The notes: generated by a model from the sequence alone, not told the origin. Shown: positions 54,917 through 63,708, counted from the stretch's first letter. The stretch: 64,000 bases of DNA from Candidatus Methanoperedens sp. (GCA_028715885.1 JAQUQX010000004.1:20082-84081); one strand, 5' to 3'. Translations and numbers: made by a program.

Positions 54917-55090
54917 ATGAAAAGCAAATTAGCATATATCAAAATAACAAGGATTGAGCAGGAACTCAGGAGTCTTAAGAAAAATCTCGCTGCACGGAAA
55001 AAAGTTGTGGCACTACGGGGCATGTTGAAAGGACTAAAAATAACCGAGGACGAAATCGATGAAGCGAAGAAATCGTTATTCCATGTCTGA
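54917..55090 (+). CDS. Putative antitoxin of a PIN-type toxin-antitoxin pair
   Basis: 57 residues, AGAGGA upstream of the ATG. Charged helical peptide (RIEQELRSLKKNLAARKK) with a C-terminal helix KITEDEIDEAKKSLFHV. It overlaps the PIN gene by eight bases, a common arrangement for VapBC-like modules. The DNA-binding fold is not evident, and the family is not recognised. Confidence 0.6.
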   Translation: MKSKLAYIKITRIEQELRSLKKNLAARKKVVALRGMLKGLKITEDEIDEAKKSLFHV

Positions 55091-55477
55091 TATATTTGTT
55101 ACGGATACCCATGCTTTATTATGGTATCTAACTGATGATGAAAAACTCGGCATAAGAGCCCGGGAAGTTTTTGAAAAAGCTGATACAGGAGAAGTCGATA
55201 TTGTTATCCCGACGACTGTGCTTGCTGAAGCTCTCTTCATAACAGAAAAGCATAGGGTTGACATACAATTCATTGATATTATTGAAAATATCCAAAATAG
55301 TTCAAATTATCTTCTGCATCCTCTTGATATTGATGTTATCATGAAATGCCATGAATTAAAAAAATCCCTGAACTGCATGACAGGATAATCACTGCCACAG
55401 CTATTCTTCTGGATGCTAAATTGATAACAAAAGATACAAAAATCAAGGTCTCAAAGGAAGTTGAGGTTGTCTGGTGA
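55083..55477 (+). pseudogene. PIN-domain (VapC-like) toxin with a frameshift in an A7 run
   Basis: The frame from 55083 encodes SDIFVTDTHALLWYLTDDEKLG with the first Asp ligands of a PIN domain and TTVLAEALF with the central Glu, but it ends at 55388. Adding one A to the run of seven A near 55359-55365 joins it to ELHDRIITATAILLDAKLITKD...VEVVW, the standard PIN C-terminus with the HDR..A and TKD motifs, ending at 55477. So the toxin is either inactivated, subject to slippage on the A run, or misassembled. Confidence 0.8.
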
Positions 55478-55494
55478 GATGTCAAAATCTTTAG

Positions 55495-55513
55495 TGAATG
55501 CGGGGCGAAGTTG
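55495..55513. repeat. 19-bp direct repeat, right copy
   Basis: Exact copy of 54839-54857. The two copies bracket the toxin-antitoxin pair, as a target duplication, recombination site or a copied tail of the zinc-ribbon gene would. Confidence 0.8.
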
Positions 55514-55594
55514 AATATATAGGTGAAACGTAATGACAGTGGATAATTATTTATACTGAAAAAAACATTTGCATGATACCGAAATAATCAGGAA

Positions 55595-57337
55595 ATGAAT
55601 GGTATGGGTGGAAACAATCAAGGTAAGATTTACAACGAACTTGCAGAAATAAGAGAGGAGATTAAAAAAGTAAAATCCCAAATCTATTTCATAGAAGCAA
55701 AATTAGATAGTTATTCGGATTTTTTGAAACCACAAATCGAACCTGTAACTGGCGGAAATGCGGTCGAACCGGAAATAGAAAAACAAGAACCGGTTTTCAG
55801 GGAAAAAATTGGTTTTGAAGAGAACATCGGGAAAAAATGGTTCAGCCGCATCGGGATAATCTCGATATTCATCGGAATGGTCTTTTTTATAAAATATCTT
55901 TATGACCGGCATCTTATGAGCCCGATTGAAAAGGTTATTTTAGGTATCATTGTGGGGCTTCTTATGCTGGTTGCAGGAGGATTCCTCAATAATAAAAAGT
56001 ATGAGAAAAAATATGAATACCTCTCAAGAACGCTTACAGGCGGAGGATTTGCCGTATTATACCTGATTATATACAATGCTTATAATCCGTATGGACTTAT
56101 ACCGGCAGACATTGACATGGTACTGCTGGGCTTGATTATTGTTTCTGCGGTATTTCTTTCATTGAAATATAGCTCGATGGTCATAGCGTCAGAAGCATTC
56201 TTTTTGGGCTACATTATTCCATTCCTGAGCGACATAAGCGGATACACCCTCGTTTATGCTACTGTGCTCACCTGCGGGCTTGTGATTATAGTCCAGCGAA
56301 AGGGGTGGATAAAGATGGCAATTGGCGGACTGATAGCTGTTTATTTGACCCATATTGTGTGGCTTTATGGCTACAACCCCGCAAGAGAATTCACAACAAA
56401 TGTTTTGTTTTTATCGCTCTATTTCATAATATTTACAACACTGGCATACACAATCCGGAAACCGTCAGAGGAAGCAGCATCACTGGAAAACTTCCAATCT
56501 GTTTTATTCAAGATACCTGAATCCTATCATGGCATACTGATAGTAGCTCTTAATGCCATATTTTCGTATGGATTATTTTATTCAGTTATTAATGCGAATT
56601 ATAAGACATACGCCGGTCTTTTCACAATCATGGTGGCAGGTGTTTATCTTTGCCTGGCTTATGCGGCTCTGAACAAGAATGCAAAAGAGCTGTTCGCTAT
56701 TTACCTGACATTGTGTACGACTTTCATTACCATAGCAATACTAGTGCAATTCAACTACCAGTGGATTACCTTCGCATGGGCTATAGAAGGGTTTGTTCTT
56801 TTGGTGATGGGATTCCGATATAATGCAATCGGGCTCCGGGTATTCGGCAATATCGTCGGAATAATAGTTCTTGTCAAGACGCTCTTTATAGATACAGAAT
56901 TAGGAGCATTTGATATTGGTAATATCTTGAACACGAGATTTTTTGCGTTCCTGATAGCAATAATAACATTTTATGCCTGTTCTGCCATGTACTTTAAAAA
57001 TAAGAACAAACCCGAATATGAAAGCGAATACTGGAAATATTACCTTATCGGCGGGGGACTTCTCACTACATTAATACTTGCTCTTGAGTTGAATGATGGA
57101 TGGATAACTATTGCATGGGCTATAGAGGCTATAGCTATATTGATAGCCGGATTCAGATATGAATTAAGCTTTGTAAGAAAAGCAGGAATAGTGTTATTGT
57201 TATTGACCATAGTCAAGGTTTTTATTATCGATCTCTCCGATCTGGAAACATTATACCGGATTATGTCTTTCATGGTACTGGGTGCGATACTCATGGGCGC
57301 ATCCTTTTTATACAGCAAATATAAAGACAGGCTATAG
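55595..57337 (+). CDS. DUF2339 polytopic membrane protein
   Basis: 580 residues. N-terminal coiled coil (NELAEIREEIKKVKSQIYFIEAKLDS), then the DUF2339 mark ENIGKKWFSRIGIISIFIGMVFFIKYLYD and about fourteen membrane helices with a repeated pattern (WITFAWAIEGFVLLVMGFRYNAIGLRVFG and WITIAWAIEAIAILIAGFRYELSFVRKAG). The function of the family is not known; an association with the cell envelope is often assumed. Confidence 0.87.
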   Translation: MNGMGGNNQGKIYNELAEIREEIKKVKSQIYFIEAKLDSYSDFLKPQIEPVTGGNAVEPEIEKQEPVFREKIGFEENIGKKWFSRIGIISIFIGMVFFIKYLYDRHLMSPIEKVILGIIVGLLMLVAGGFLNNKKYEKKYEYLSRTLTGGGFAVLYLIIYNAYNPYGLIPADIDMVLLGLIIVSAVFLSLKYSSMVIASEAFFLGYIIPFLSDISGYTLVYATVLTCGLVIIVQRKGWIKMAIGGLIAVYLTHIVWLYGYNPAREFTTNVLFLSLYFIIFTTLAYTIRKPSEEAASLENFQSVLFKIPESYHGILIVALNAIFSYGLFYSVINANYKTYAGLFTIMVAGVYLCLAYAALNKNAKELFAIYLTLCTTFITIAILVQFNYQWITFAWAIEGFVLLVMGFRYNAIGLRVFGNIVGIIVLVKTLFIDTELGAFDIGNILNTRFFAFLIAIITFYACSAMYFKNKNKPEYESEYWKYYLIGGGLLTTLILALELNDGWITIAWAIEAIAILIAGFRYELSFVRKAGIVLLLLTIVKVFIIDLSDLETLYRIMSFMVLGAILMGASFLYSKYKDRL

Positions 57338-57443
57338 GAAAAAACATGAGCAGGCAGATGGCTCATGATGAGTGAGAGAGTCTGCAAACTTTTTTATCCT
57401 CTAAAGCATATTATGCATCCATGGTGGTCATGAAATGCCTGAC

Positions 57444-57490
57444 TTTGATAAACCCATCTAAAAAGGAGTGATATCTCTGGGTTTATCAAA
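57444..57490 (+). promoter_or_regulatory. 13-bp perfect inverted repeat enclosing the ribosome-binding site of the next gene
   Basis: TTTGATAAACCCA (57444-57456) and TGGGTTTATCAAA (57478-57490) flank a 21-base loop with AAAAAGGAG and the GTG at 57468. In RNA it would hold the Shine-Dalgarno site and start codon in the loop of a stable stem. It could control translation; as DNA it could be a regulator site. Confidence 0.65.
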
Positions 57491-59975
57491 CATCGAAATA
57501 AAACGCGGCTATGAAGTCCTGCCTGACAACAATGTCAGGTTCGGGGTCAGGGTAATCAATAACAGCGACTCTGCTATTTCTGATGTCGAGGTTATACTGG
57601 ATTATACGGAATCCCTTTTCGAGATTGAAAGCGATAAGATACAGAAGCTCGGCAATATCCCGCCAACCGTGCCGCGAACAGCGAAATTCATACTGAAACC
57701 GCTTGGCTGCGTTCATAAAGAAGAAATCGGCGCGACGGTTCGTTACAAAGACCACCAGTGGAAGAAGCATGTGGAACAGATGCGCCCGAAGGAAGTTCAT
57801 TGCGTCTGTCCTTTCCTGAAAGAAAAATCGATTACGAGAGCTGATTTTCTCAGGTTGTCAAATTCAGGGTATTTAGAAGAGCGCGGGGTGAATTTTGAGG
57901 GAATAAGCGTAGCGAAGCTTGTGGATTTTATTGGTCACACCTGCAAGAACAGGCTGTATAAAGTGGACGAATTTCCTATCGAGGAGGGAAGAATACTTTA
58001 CCTTGCAGGCGATGCGGTTGGAGAGAAAGCGTATTATCTCCTCACTGCTGTTGTTAAGGAATACGAAGGGTTGACGCAGGTTTTGCTGCGTGCAAGCTCG
58101 GATAAAAGCTATGGCTTGAGCGGTTTTTTGAATGAAACTCTTGATAATCTCCGCCACCTTGTGATAAGCGCCAGCGCGCGGGAGATTGGGATAATCAGGA
58201 AGGAGCAGGTTATCAATATCATTGATTCCGTGGTGCAGAGGTCAACTATTTCTATGGGGGATGGCGCGCCGTCGGTTAAAATCAAGGATAGCATGGTGCA
58301 GCGCACTGATATTAAAGGGGATGTAGAGAAGAAAAAAAAGGAAAGGGAAGAACTAGAAAAGTTGCGCAGACAGAGGGAGGATGAGGGGCGAGCGCAGAGA
58401 GAAGATGCAGAAGGAAGGGAAAGAGAACGCCAGAAAGCAAGGCAGGAAGAAGAGAGCCTCAAGAGACACCGTGAGGAGCAGGAGCGCATCGTAGGGGACA
58501 GAGAAGAGCCAAGCGCGGGTGGAGCTTCATATAAAAAATTCTTTGCAGTGGCGCTGGTGCTGGGTGTGCTGGTGGCAGGATACTGGGTGATGACGCCAGG
58601 TTCTACTAACTCGCCTGAAAGCTTGAAATCAACTCCTTTACCGACGCCCGAAGTTACAACTACAATCCTCCAGACTCCTACGGTCACTCCAACAAAAACT
58701 GCAACTACCGCATCTGTCAGATTGAAAGTAGTAGAAGAGGTATTCAAGGGTGATGTAACCGCTGCTAATAAGGCAGGTCTGGAAAAATTCGACAATGGTT
58801 ATTATTATGTTGTAGATTGGCAGGGAGATAAATATGTGGCTCTGAACGGAAAGACAACAAAATTGGTAAAATTGATACTTGAGCAAAGAAACAAAGAGAA
58901 TAAAGCCCTCACCGTTGGTGAAACATGGGATATTGGCGGTGGTTGGACATTGACAGCAAATTCAATAGACGCCAAAGGATCTCCGGCACAGGTCTGGCTT
59001 ACTCTTAGCAAGGATGGAGTCAAGAAAGACGATAAGGTAATTGCTCAGCGCGGCATCTACACTTATGTCGAGAAGAGCATCGGCGGAGAGTCTGATGTTC
59101 CGCTGTTTGTAACCTATATCGACAGTGTGTATGCTGGTGCGACAAGTGATATGGTTAAGCTCAGCTATACATGGGCGGTAGATACAACTATTGTTCAGGC
59201 TCCCGATGTTATTTCAACAGTTTCCCCGATACCAGTAGCTGCACCAGCAACATACCGGAAAACTATTACAAACTCTATCGGCATGGAGTTCGTGCTTATA
59301 CCCGCGGGAGAGTTTGATATGGGTTCGCCATCGAATGAGGCAGGCAGATGGGGTAACGAAGGTCCAGTCCATCGTGTAAAGCTCCCAAATGCCTTCTACA
59401 TGGGCAAATATGAAATTACTCAGAAGCAGTGGCGAGAAGTCATGGGAACTGACCCTTCGCATTTCAAAGGCGATAACTTACCTGTTGAAAGTGTGGCACG
59501 GAAATATGTTCAGGAATTCATAAGAAAGCTCAACGAGAAAGAGGGCACGAACAAATACCGCCTTCCCTCAGAGGCAGAATGGGAATATGCAGCACGCGCT
59601 GGCACAACTACGCCATATTTCTTTGGCGATGATGAAACATGGGTTGGCGATTATGCATGGTACTATGATAACTCAGGCAGCGAGACTCATGAAGTAGGTC
59701 AGAAGAAGCCCAATCTATGGGGTTTGTACGATATGCAAGGCAATGTCAGGGAATGGGTTCAGGATAAAGTGCATTATGATTACAATGGCGCGCCAAATGA
59801 TGGAAGTGCATGGGAAGGCGATGGCTCTTCCTATATCCAACGAGGTGGTAACTATAACAGCGACCCCATAAAATATCGTAGCCTTTCGACTAGAACAGAG
59901 CTTCGCTCTGCGGCTCGGGTGGGCAGCGAACTTGGCAGCGACAGCATCGGCTTCCGCCTCGTGAGGGATGTGTAG
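57468..59975 (+). CDS. Transmembrane protein: cytoplasmic Ig-like module, coiled coil, TM, S-layer domain, FGE/C-type-lectin domain
   Basis: 835 residues. Ig-like domain 1-110, CVCPFLKEK at 112-120, alpha/beta domain 121-240, two short motifs (IIDSVVQRST 251-260 and IKDSMVQRT 272-280), coiled coil 285-345, membrane helix 357-375, Thr/Pro stalk, S-layer domain 416-573, and FGE-sulfatase fold 600-835 (NSIGMEFVLIPAGEFDMGS, YRLPSEAEWEYAARAG, GNVREWVQD, IGFRLV). It lacks the catalytic Cys pair of true formylglycine enzymes. The GTG start lies within the hairpin loop; a start at CTG 57477 would fit the GGAG spacing better. Confidence 0.8.
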   Translation: MISLGLSNIEIKRGYEVLPDNNVRFGVRVINNSDSAISDVEVILDYTESLFEIESDKIQKLGNIPPTVPRTAKFILKPLGCVHKEEIGATVRYKDHQWKKHVEQMRPKEVHCVCPFLKEKSITRADFLRLSNSGYLEERGVNFEGISVAKLVDFIGHTCKNRLYKVDEFPIEEGRILYLAGDAVGEKAYYLLTAVVKEYEGLTQVLLRASSDKSYGLSGFLNETLDNLRHLVISASAREIGIIRKEQVINIIDSVVQRSTISMGDGAPSVKIKDSMVQRTDIKGDVEKKKKEREELEKLRRQREDEGRAQREDAEGRERERQKARQEEESLKRHREEQERIVGDREEPSAGGASYKKFFAVALVLGVLVAGYWVMTPGSTNSPESLKSTPLPTPEVTTTILQTPTVTPTKTATTASVRLKVVEEVFKGDVTAANKAGLEKFDNGYYYVVDWQGDKYVALNGKTTKLVKLILEQRNKENKALTVGETWDIGGGWTLTANSIDAKGSPAQVWLTLSKDGVKKDDKVIAQRGIYTYVEKSIGGESDVPLFVTYIDSVYAGATSDMVKLSYTWAVDTTIVQAPDVISTVSPIPVAAPATYRKTITNSIGMEFVLIPAGEFDMGSPSNEAGRWGNEGPVHRVKLPNAFYMGKYEITQKQWREVMGTDPSHFKGDNLPVESVARKYVQEFIRKLNEKEGTNKYRLPSEAEWEYAARAGTTTPYFFGDDETWVGDYAWYYDNSGSETHEVGQKKPNLWGLYDMQGNVREWVQDKVHYDYNGAPNDGSAWEGDGSSYIQRGGNYNSDPIKYRSLSTRTELRSAARVGSELGSDSIGFRLVRDV

Positions 59976-60011
59976 CAGTTGACAACTATTATAAATCGAA
60001 GAGATTGATTC

Positions 60012-61922
60012 ATGAACAACAAGGACGCATCTCAAACCCCAATTAAGCCAATAGTACTCCGTGAGTCCGAGTTTTTCGGGGGATGCATCCGTGTCAAGAT
60101 ATCCGTAAAGAACAAATCCGGTTTAGCCATCCTCGATGCAGCGCTTGAGCTTGAGAGCGATGAGAAGATACTTCATTTTGACCGATGCGAGCCTGAATAT
60201 CCTGAAAAGAAGGGAAAAATTCAACTTGGCAATATCAATCCGAATACTGACAGGACTATCGCTTTTTACCTCGACCCCCTGATATGCGCAAAGGAAGGCA
60301 CTGACGTGAACTGCCGCGTCAGTTTCAAGGACGCCTTCGGAAGACCTGATTCTGTACAGATGGAGCCTCTGAAAATAAAAGTTGTCTGCCCGATATTCCG
60401 AACAGAGCAGGATGTCAATATCGGCAGGCTCAAAGAACTTGTATCAGGGCTCCAGTTCCATGACAGCAAGGTCTATACTATTCCTAAAAAGGTGGAAATA
60501 TCCGGACTTCTGGGAACATGCAGGGATGTAATTCAACTTCACGATGTCCGTCATATAAAGACCTTCAAAACTACTGATGAGAAGACATACGAAGCGTGGT
60601 ATTACGGCAAGACAAAGGTGACGAAGAAAGACCTTGTGATAAAATGCAGTGTTCAGAAGGATACTGAGAGCATCGAGGTTTTTGCAGCAGGGAACGACCC
60701 AAGCGATATTACAGGGCTTCTTGCTGAAATCGGGCGCAATCTTACAAAGGAATTTGAGAAGCTGGGGAAGGTCCAGCCTGTTTTTAATATTCATATAAAG
60801 GATTCCATTATACAGAGAAGCAATCTGCTGAGTTTCTGCAATCTGGACGGCACATGCGGCGGGGATGTGGTGATTGAGGATAGCGTGGTGCAGAGGTCGA
60901 GTATTGGTTCGTGGAATGAAGGGGCGCAGAAGGAAAGGGAGGAGGTACAGAAGCGGGAAAGAGAAGAGCAGGAGCACCTGCGCAGGCAGAAAGAACAGGA
61001 CGAGGAGCGCATAGCAAAGGAAAGAGAAGAATTAAGTGTAAGTGAAAAGAAGGCAGGAATTTCACAGATAAAGTTTTTGGCTGTGGCGCTGGTGCTGGGC
61101 GTGGTGCTGATTGGATACTGGACGATGACACCATATTCGAAGAATGCTCCCGAAACTTTGAAATCAACACCCACTCTAACCCCAAAAGTTACTCCAACAG
61201 TTTCCCCGACACCCATACTTACACAAGCAGCAGACTTGAAGACCTTCACCAACTCCATCGGCATGGAGTTCGTGCTGATACCTGCGGGAGAGTTTGACAT
61301 GGGTTCAAAAGAGTTTGAATATACGAAACCTGTGCATCGCGTAAGAATAGCAAATGCTTTCTACATGGGTAAATACGAGGTCACACAAAAGCAGTGGCGT
61401 GATGTCATGGGAACTAACCCCTCGAATTTCAACGGCGATAACTTACCCGTTGAAAGTATGTCATGGAATGATGCTCAGGAATTCGTCAAAAAGCTCAATC
61501 AGAAAGAAGGCGCGAACAGATACCGACTTCCATCAGAAGCTGAATGGGAATATGCGGGGCGGGCAGGCACTACAACAAGGTATTCCTTTGGCGATGATGA
61601 ATCAAAGCTCGGCGATTATGAATGGTACGATGGTAATTCAGGAAGTAAAACTCACGAGGTAGGTCAGAAGAAGCCAAATCCATGGGGACTGTACGACATG
61701 TACGGCAATGTCAAGGAATGGGTGCAGGATAATTGGCATGGTGATTATAACGGCGCGCCAACTGATGGAAGTGCATGGGAAAAAGATGGTGGCGCCGTTG
61801 TGGCTCGGGGCTGTAGCTGGGGCAGCGGCGCCTGGGAGTGCCGTTCGGCGCTTCGCTTCATCTCCAATCCGGACGCCCGCAACAACTACTATCTAGGCTT
61901 TCGTCTCCTGAGGATTTCGTAA
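60012..61922 (+). CDS. Transmembrane protein: cytoplasmic Ig-like module, coiled coil, TM, FGE/C-type-lectin domain with DGR-like variable end
   Basis: 636 residues. Ig-like domain about 10-125, VVCPIF near 124-129, alpha/beta domain 130-250, NIHIKDSIIQRSN (259-271) and VIEDSVVQRSSIG (287-299), coiled coil 303-345, membrane helix 354-371, Thr/Pro stalk, and FGE fold 408-636. It is a paralogue of the gene at 57468 without the S-layer domain. Its last 40 codons have the pattern of a diversity-generating retroelement variable region (see the entry at 61800). Topology predicts the variable end outside the cell. Function inferred as ligand binding or display. Confidence 0.8.
   Translation: MNNKDASQTPIKPIVLRESEFFGGCIRVKISVKNKSGLAILDAALELESDEKILHFDRCEPEYPEKKGKIQLGNINPNTDRTIAFYLDPLICAKEGTDVNCRVSFKDAFGRPDSVQMEPLKIKVVCPIFRTEQDVNIGRLKELVSGLQFHDSKVYTIPKKVEISGLLGTCRDVIQLHDVRHIKTFKTTDEKTYEAWYYGKTKVTKKDLVIKCSVQKDTESIEVFAAGNDPSDITGLLAEIGRNLTKEFEKLGKVQPVFNIHIKDSIIQRSNLLSFCNLDGTCGGDVVIEDSVVQRSSIGSWNEGAQKEREEVQKREREEQEHLRRQKEQDEERIAKEREELSVSEKKAGISQIKFLAVALVLGVVLIGYWTMTPYSKNAPETLKSTPTLTPKVTPTVSPTPILTQAADLKTFTNSIGMEFVLIPAGEFDMGSKEFEYTKPVHRVRIANAFYMGKYEVTQKQWRDVMGTNPSNFNGDNLPVESMSWNDAQEFVKKLNQKEGANRYRLPSEAEWEYAGRAGTTTRYSFGDDESKLGDYEWYDGNSGSKTHEVGQKKPNPWGLYDMYGNVKEWVQDNWHGDYNGAPTDGSAWEKDGGAVVARGCSWGSGAWECRSALRFISNPDARNNYYLGFRLLRIS
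61800..61922 (+). other. Candidate variable region of a diversity-generating retroelement target
   Basis: The C-terminus GCSWGSGAWECRSALRFISN-PDARNNYYLGFRL aligns with the usual DGR template product (GGSWNNNxxNCRSANRNNNN-PDNRNNNxGFRL). At positions where Asn is expected, the codons are GGC, AGC, GGC, CTT, TTC, ATC, TCC, GCC, TAC and TAT, all ending in C or T as adenine mutation of AAC/AAT would give. Constant positions (SW, CRSA, PD, GFRL) are kept. GAG in WEC is an exception. No template repeat or reverse transcriptase is visible in this window. Confidence 0.55.
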
Positions 61923-62119
61923 CCACTTTCAACTTTACTTCTTTACAACTTACAACATGTCTTTACCACAAAGCTTTCATCTTCGCAAAGCCCCAATGCT
62001 GGCGTGCACCAGCCGCACAGCCCGAAGCACGAAGCAGGCGCGCAAATGTCTGTTTTCATTCATAAATATGCAAACACAAACCGCAACATCTATATCCAAC
62101 ATGAGTACTATACTTGCAC

Positions 62120-63478
62120 ATGGATAAAGAGTTCCTCATAAGCTATCTCAAAAAAAGAAACTACTGGTGGCATACAAAAACCGTCGCTCCTTCCGACAGA
62201 GGGATGGAACGAAAAGATTATCTTGATAAGATACAGGAAGCAGACATTCTTGAAAGGATAGTCTGCCTGTCAGGAATAAGACGCAGCGGCAAAACAACTA
62301 TACTGTTCCAGTATTTAGATCGCCTGCTCAAAACAAAAATGCCGGAAGAGATAGTCTATGCCAAAATGGACGACCTCATCGGAAAAATAGACAGTATCCA
62401 TGATGTCCTGAATACATATCATGAGATTACCGGCATTGACCCGGCAGCAGGTTCAACATATTTTCTTCTCGATGAGATACACGTCATGAAAGGCTGGCAG
62501 ACGCAATTGAAATACTACATCGATGCACATGCAAAATGCCGGTTCATAATATCAGGCTCCTCAAAAACCCTCCTGTATCTGGATGCATCCGAAAGCCTTG
62601 CAGGGCGGATACGATTCATTGACGTTTTCCCCCTGACATTCCGCGAGTATCTTGGATTCAACAATATCGAACTGCCTCAACAAAGACCCGACCTTGATAA
62701 TTTCAAAGATTTAGAAAAAGCATACCATAACCTCATTGCCAGCAAACAGGGCATACTGTATTTTCTGGGGCAGTACTTCGATACAGGCGGATATCCGGAA
62801 TGGTTCAAGATAAAGGATATGCAACAGTGGCAGAGAACAATTGTTGAAGATTACTTCGCTTTGATCCTGTTCAGGGATATAGTAAGCGTGTTCAAGGTGA
62901 AAGACCCTATACTTCTTGAAAAAATGGTACGGGATATTGCAGCCATTTCCACAAACAGGTTTACTTACAAAGGATTGTCTGAACGGCTTGATATCGACAG
63001 GGAGACCGTTAAACTCTACCTTTACTATCTTCAGAGTTCCATGATGGTATTCATAGCAGATGTTTACGCGCCATCACAAAAAGCGGCGGAAAAGAGAGCA
63101 AAGAAGCTCTATTTCTGGGAAGAAGGACTGAGAAGAGCACTTACTCTGGACAGGGATGATGGTAAAGCTGCCGAAAATGTAGTGGCATGGCATCTGATCA
63201 AGAAGGGTCGTGAGTCAAAGCCTTTCTTTGAGCCTTACTACTGGAAGAACAAGCACGAGGTTGATTTTGTATATGACGACTCAAAAAAAGTAATCCCTGT
63301 AGAAGTGAAGTATAGAGAGCATCCTACAAATGCTGACCTTAAAGGAATATTGGAATTCATGGAGATAGAAGGTCTCAAAATAGGAGTTGTTGTTACCAAA
63401 GCTATATTTAAGAAAGAAGAATACGGAGAACGCAGGTTGTTATTTATTCCAGTATGGCTTTTTTTGCTTATGATATGA
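62120..63478 (+). CDS. DUF4143-type ATPase
   Basis: 452 residues from the ATG at 62120; a TTG lies two codons upstream. Walker A GIRRSGKTT at about 53, Walker B TYFLLDEIHVMKG, sensor FIISGSSKTLL, an ASESLAGR arginine region, a winged-helix part (LSERLDIDRETVKLYLYYLQ), and the DUF4143 nuclease-like C-terminal domain (HEVDFVYDDSKKVIPVEVKYRE). Members are common in archaea with unknown function; the C-terminal PD-(D/E)xK-like motif suggests nucleic-acid work. Confidence 0.88.
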   Translation: MDKEFLISYLKKRNYWWHTKTVAPSDRGMERKDYLDKIQEADILERIVCLSGIRRSGKTTILFQYLDRLLKTKMPEEIVYAKMDDLIGKIDSIHDVLNTYHEITGIDPAAGSTYFLLDEIHVMKGWQTQLKYYIDAHAKCRFIISGSSKTLLYLDASESLAGRIRFIDVFPLTFREYLGFNNIELPQQRPDLDNFKDLEKAYHNLIASKQGILYFLGQYFDTGGYPEWFKIKDMQQWQRTIVEDYFALILFRDIVSVFKVKDPILLEKMVRDIAAISTNRFTYKGLSERLDIDRETVKLYLYYLQSSMMVFIADVYAPSQKAAEKRAKKLYFWEEGLRRALTLDRDDGKAAENVVAWHLIKKGRESKPFFEPYYWKNKHEVDFVYDDSKKVIPVEVKYREHPTNADLKGILEFMEIEGLKIGVVVTKAIFKKEEYGERRLLFIPVWLFLLMI

Positions 63479-63708
63479 TGAAAACCAGTGATATTTGTTC
63501 GTAAAGGCGATATAAAGCCAGAAATTTTTTTAAACATTAGACTGGCACAATCACCAACTCCCGAAATGGCTATAAAGGTAAGCATCGATTTAGAGTGACA
63601 ATGATTAAAAGCAGCATAAATGGAGGTTTGCAGTGTGATTATTAATTCTTACTTCCGCAGTCGGCGGAGCATGAACTATAATTTATTATACTGCACGATT
63701 GGTAAGGC
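63479..63708. other. Intergenic region without a supported gene
   Basis: Contains only short ORFs, including a GTG-started frame of 36 codons (63488-63598) without a ribosome-binding site. A TATA-like ATTTATTATA at about 63681 may be the promoter of the mmp2-like gene. Confidence 0.4.

Noticed and set aside
59820..59975. DGR-like variable region in the paralogue at 57468
   Set aside because: The segment lacks the CRSA/PD constants and has many codons not ending in C or T, so the signature is not convincing.
57468..61922. True formylglycine-generating (sulfatase-activating) enzymes
   Set aside because: The paired catalytic Cys of FGE is missing in the first protein and misplaced in the second; no sulfatase gene is nearby.
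61923..62113. Template repeat for the DGR-like variable region just downstream
   Set aside because: The sequence after the gene has no match to the constant codons of the segment; no AAC-rich copy was seen elsewhere in the window.
63488..63598. 36-codon GTG frame before the mmp2-like gene
   Set aside because: No ribosome-binding site and no recognisable relation.
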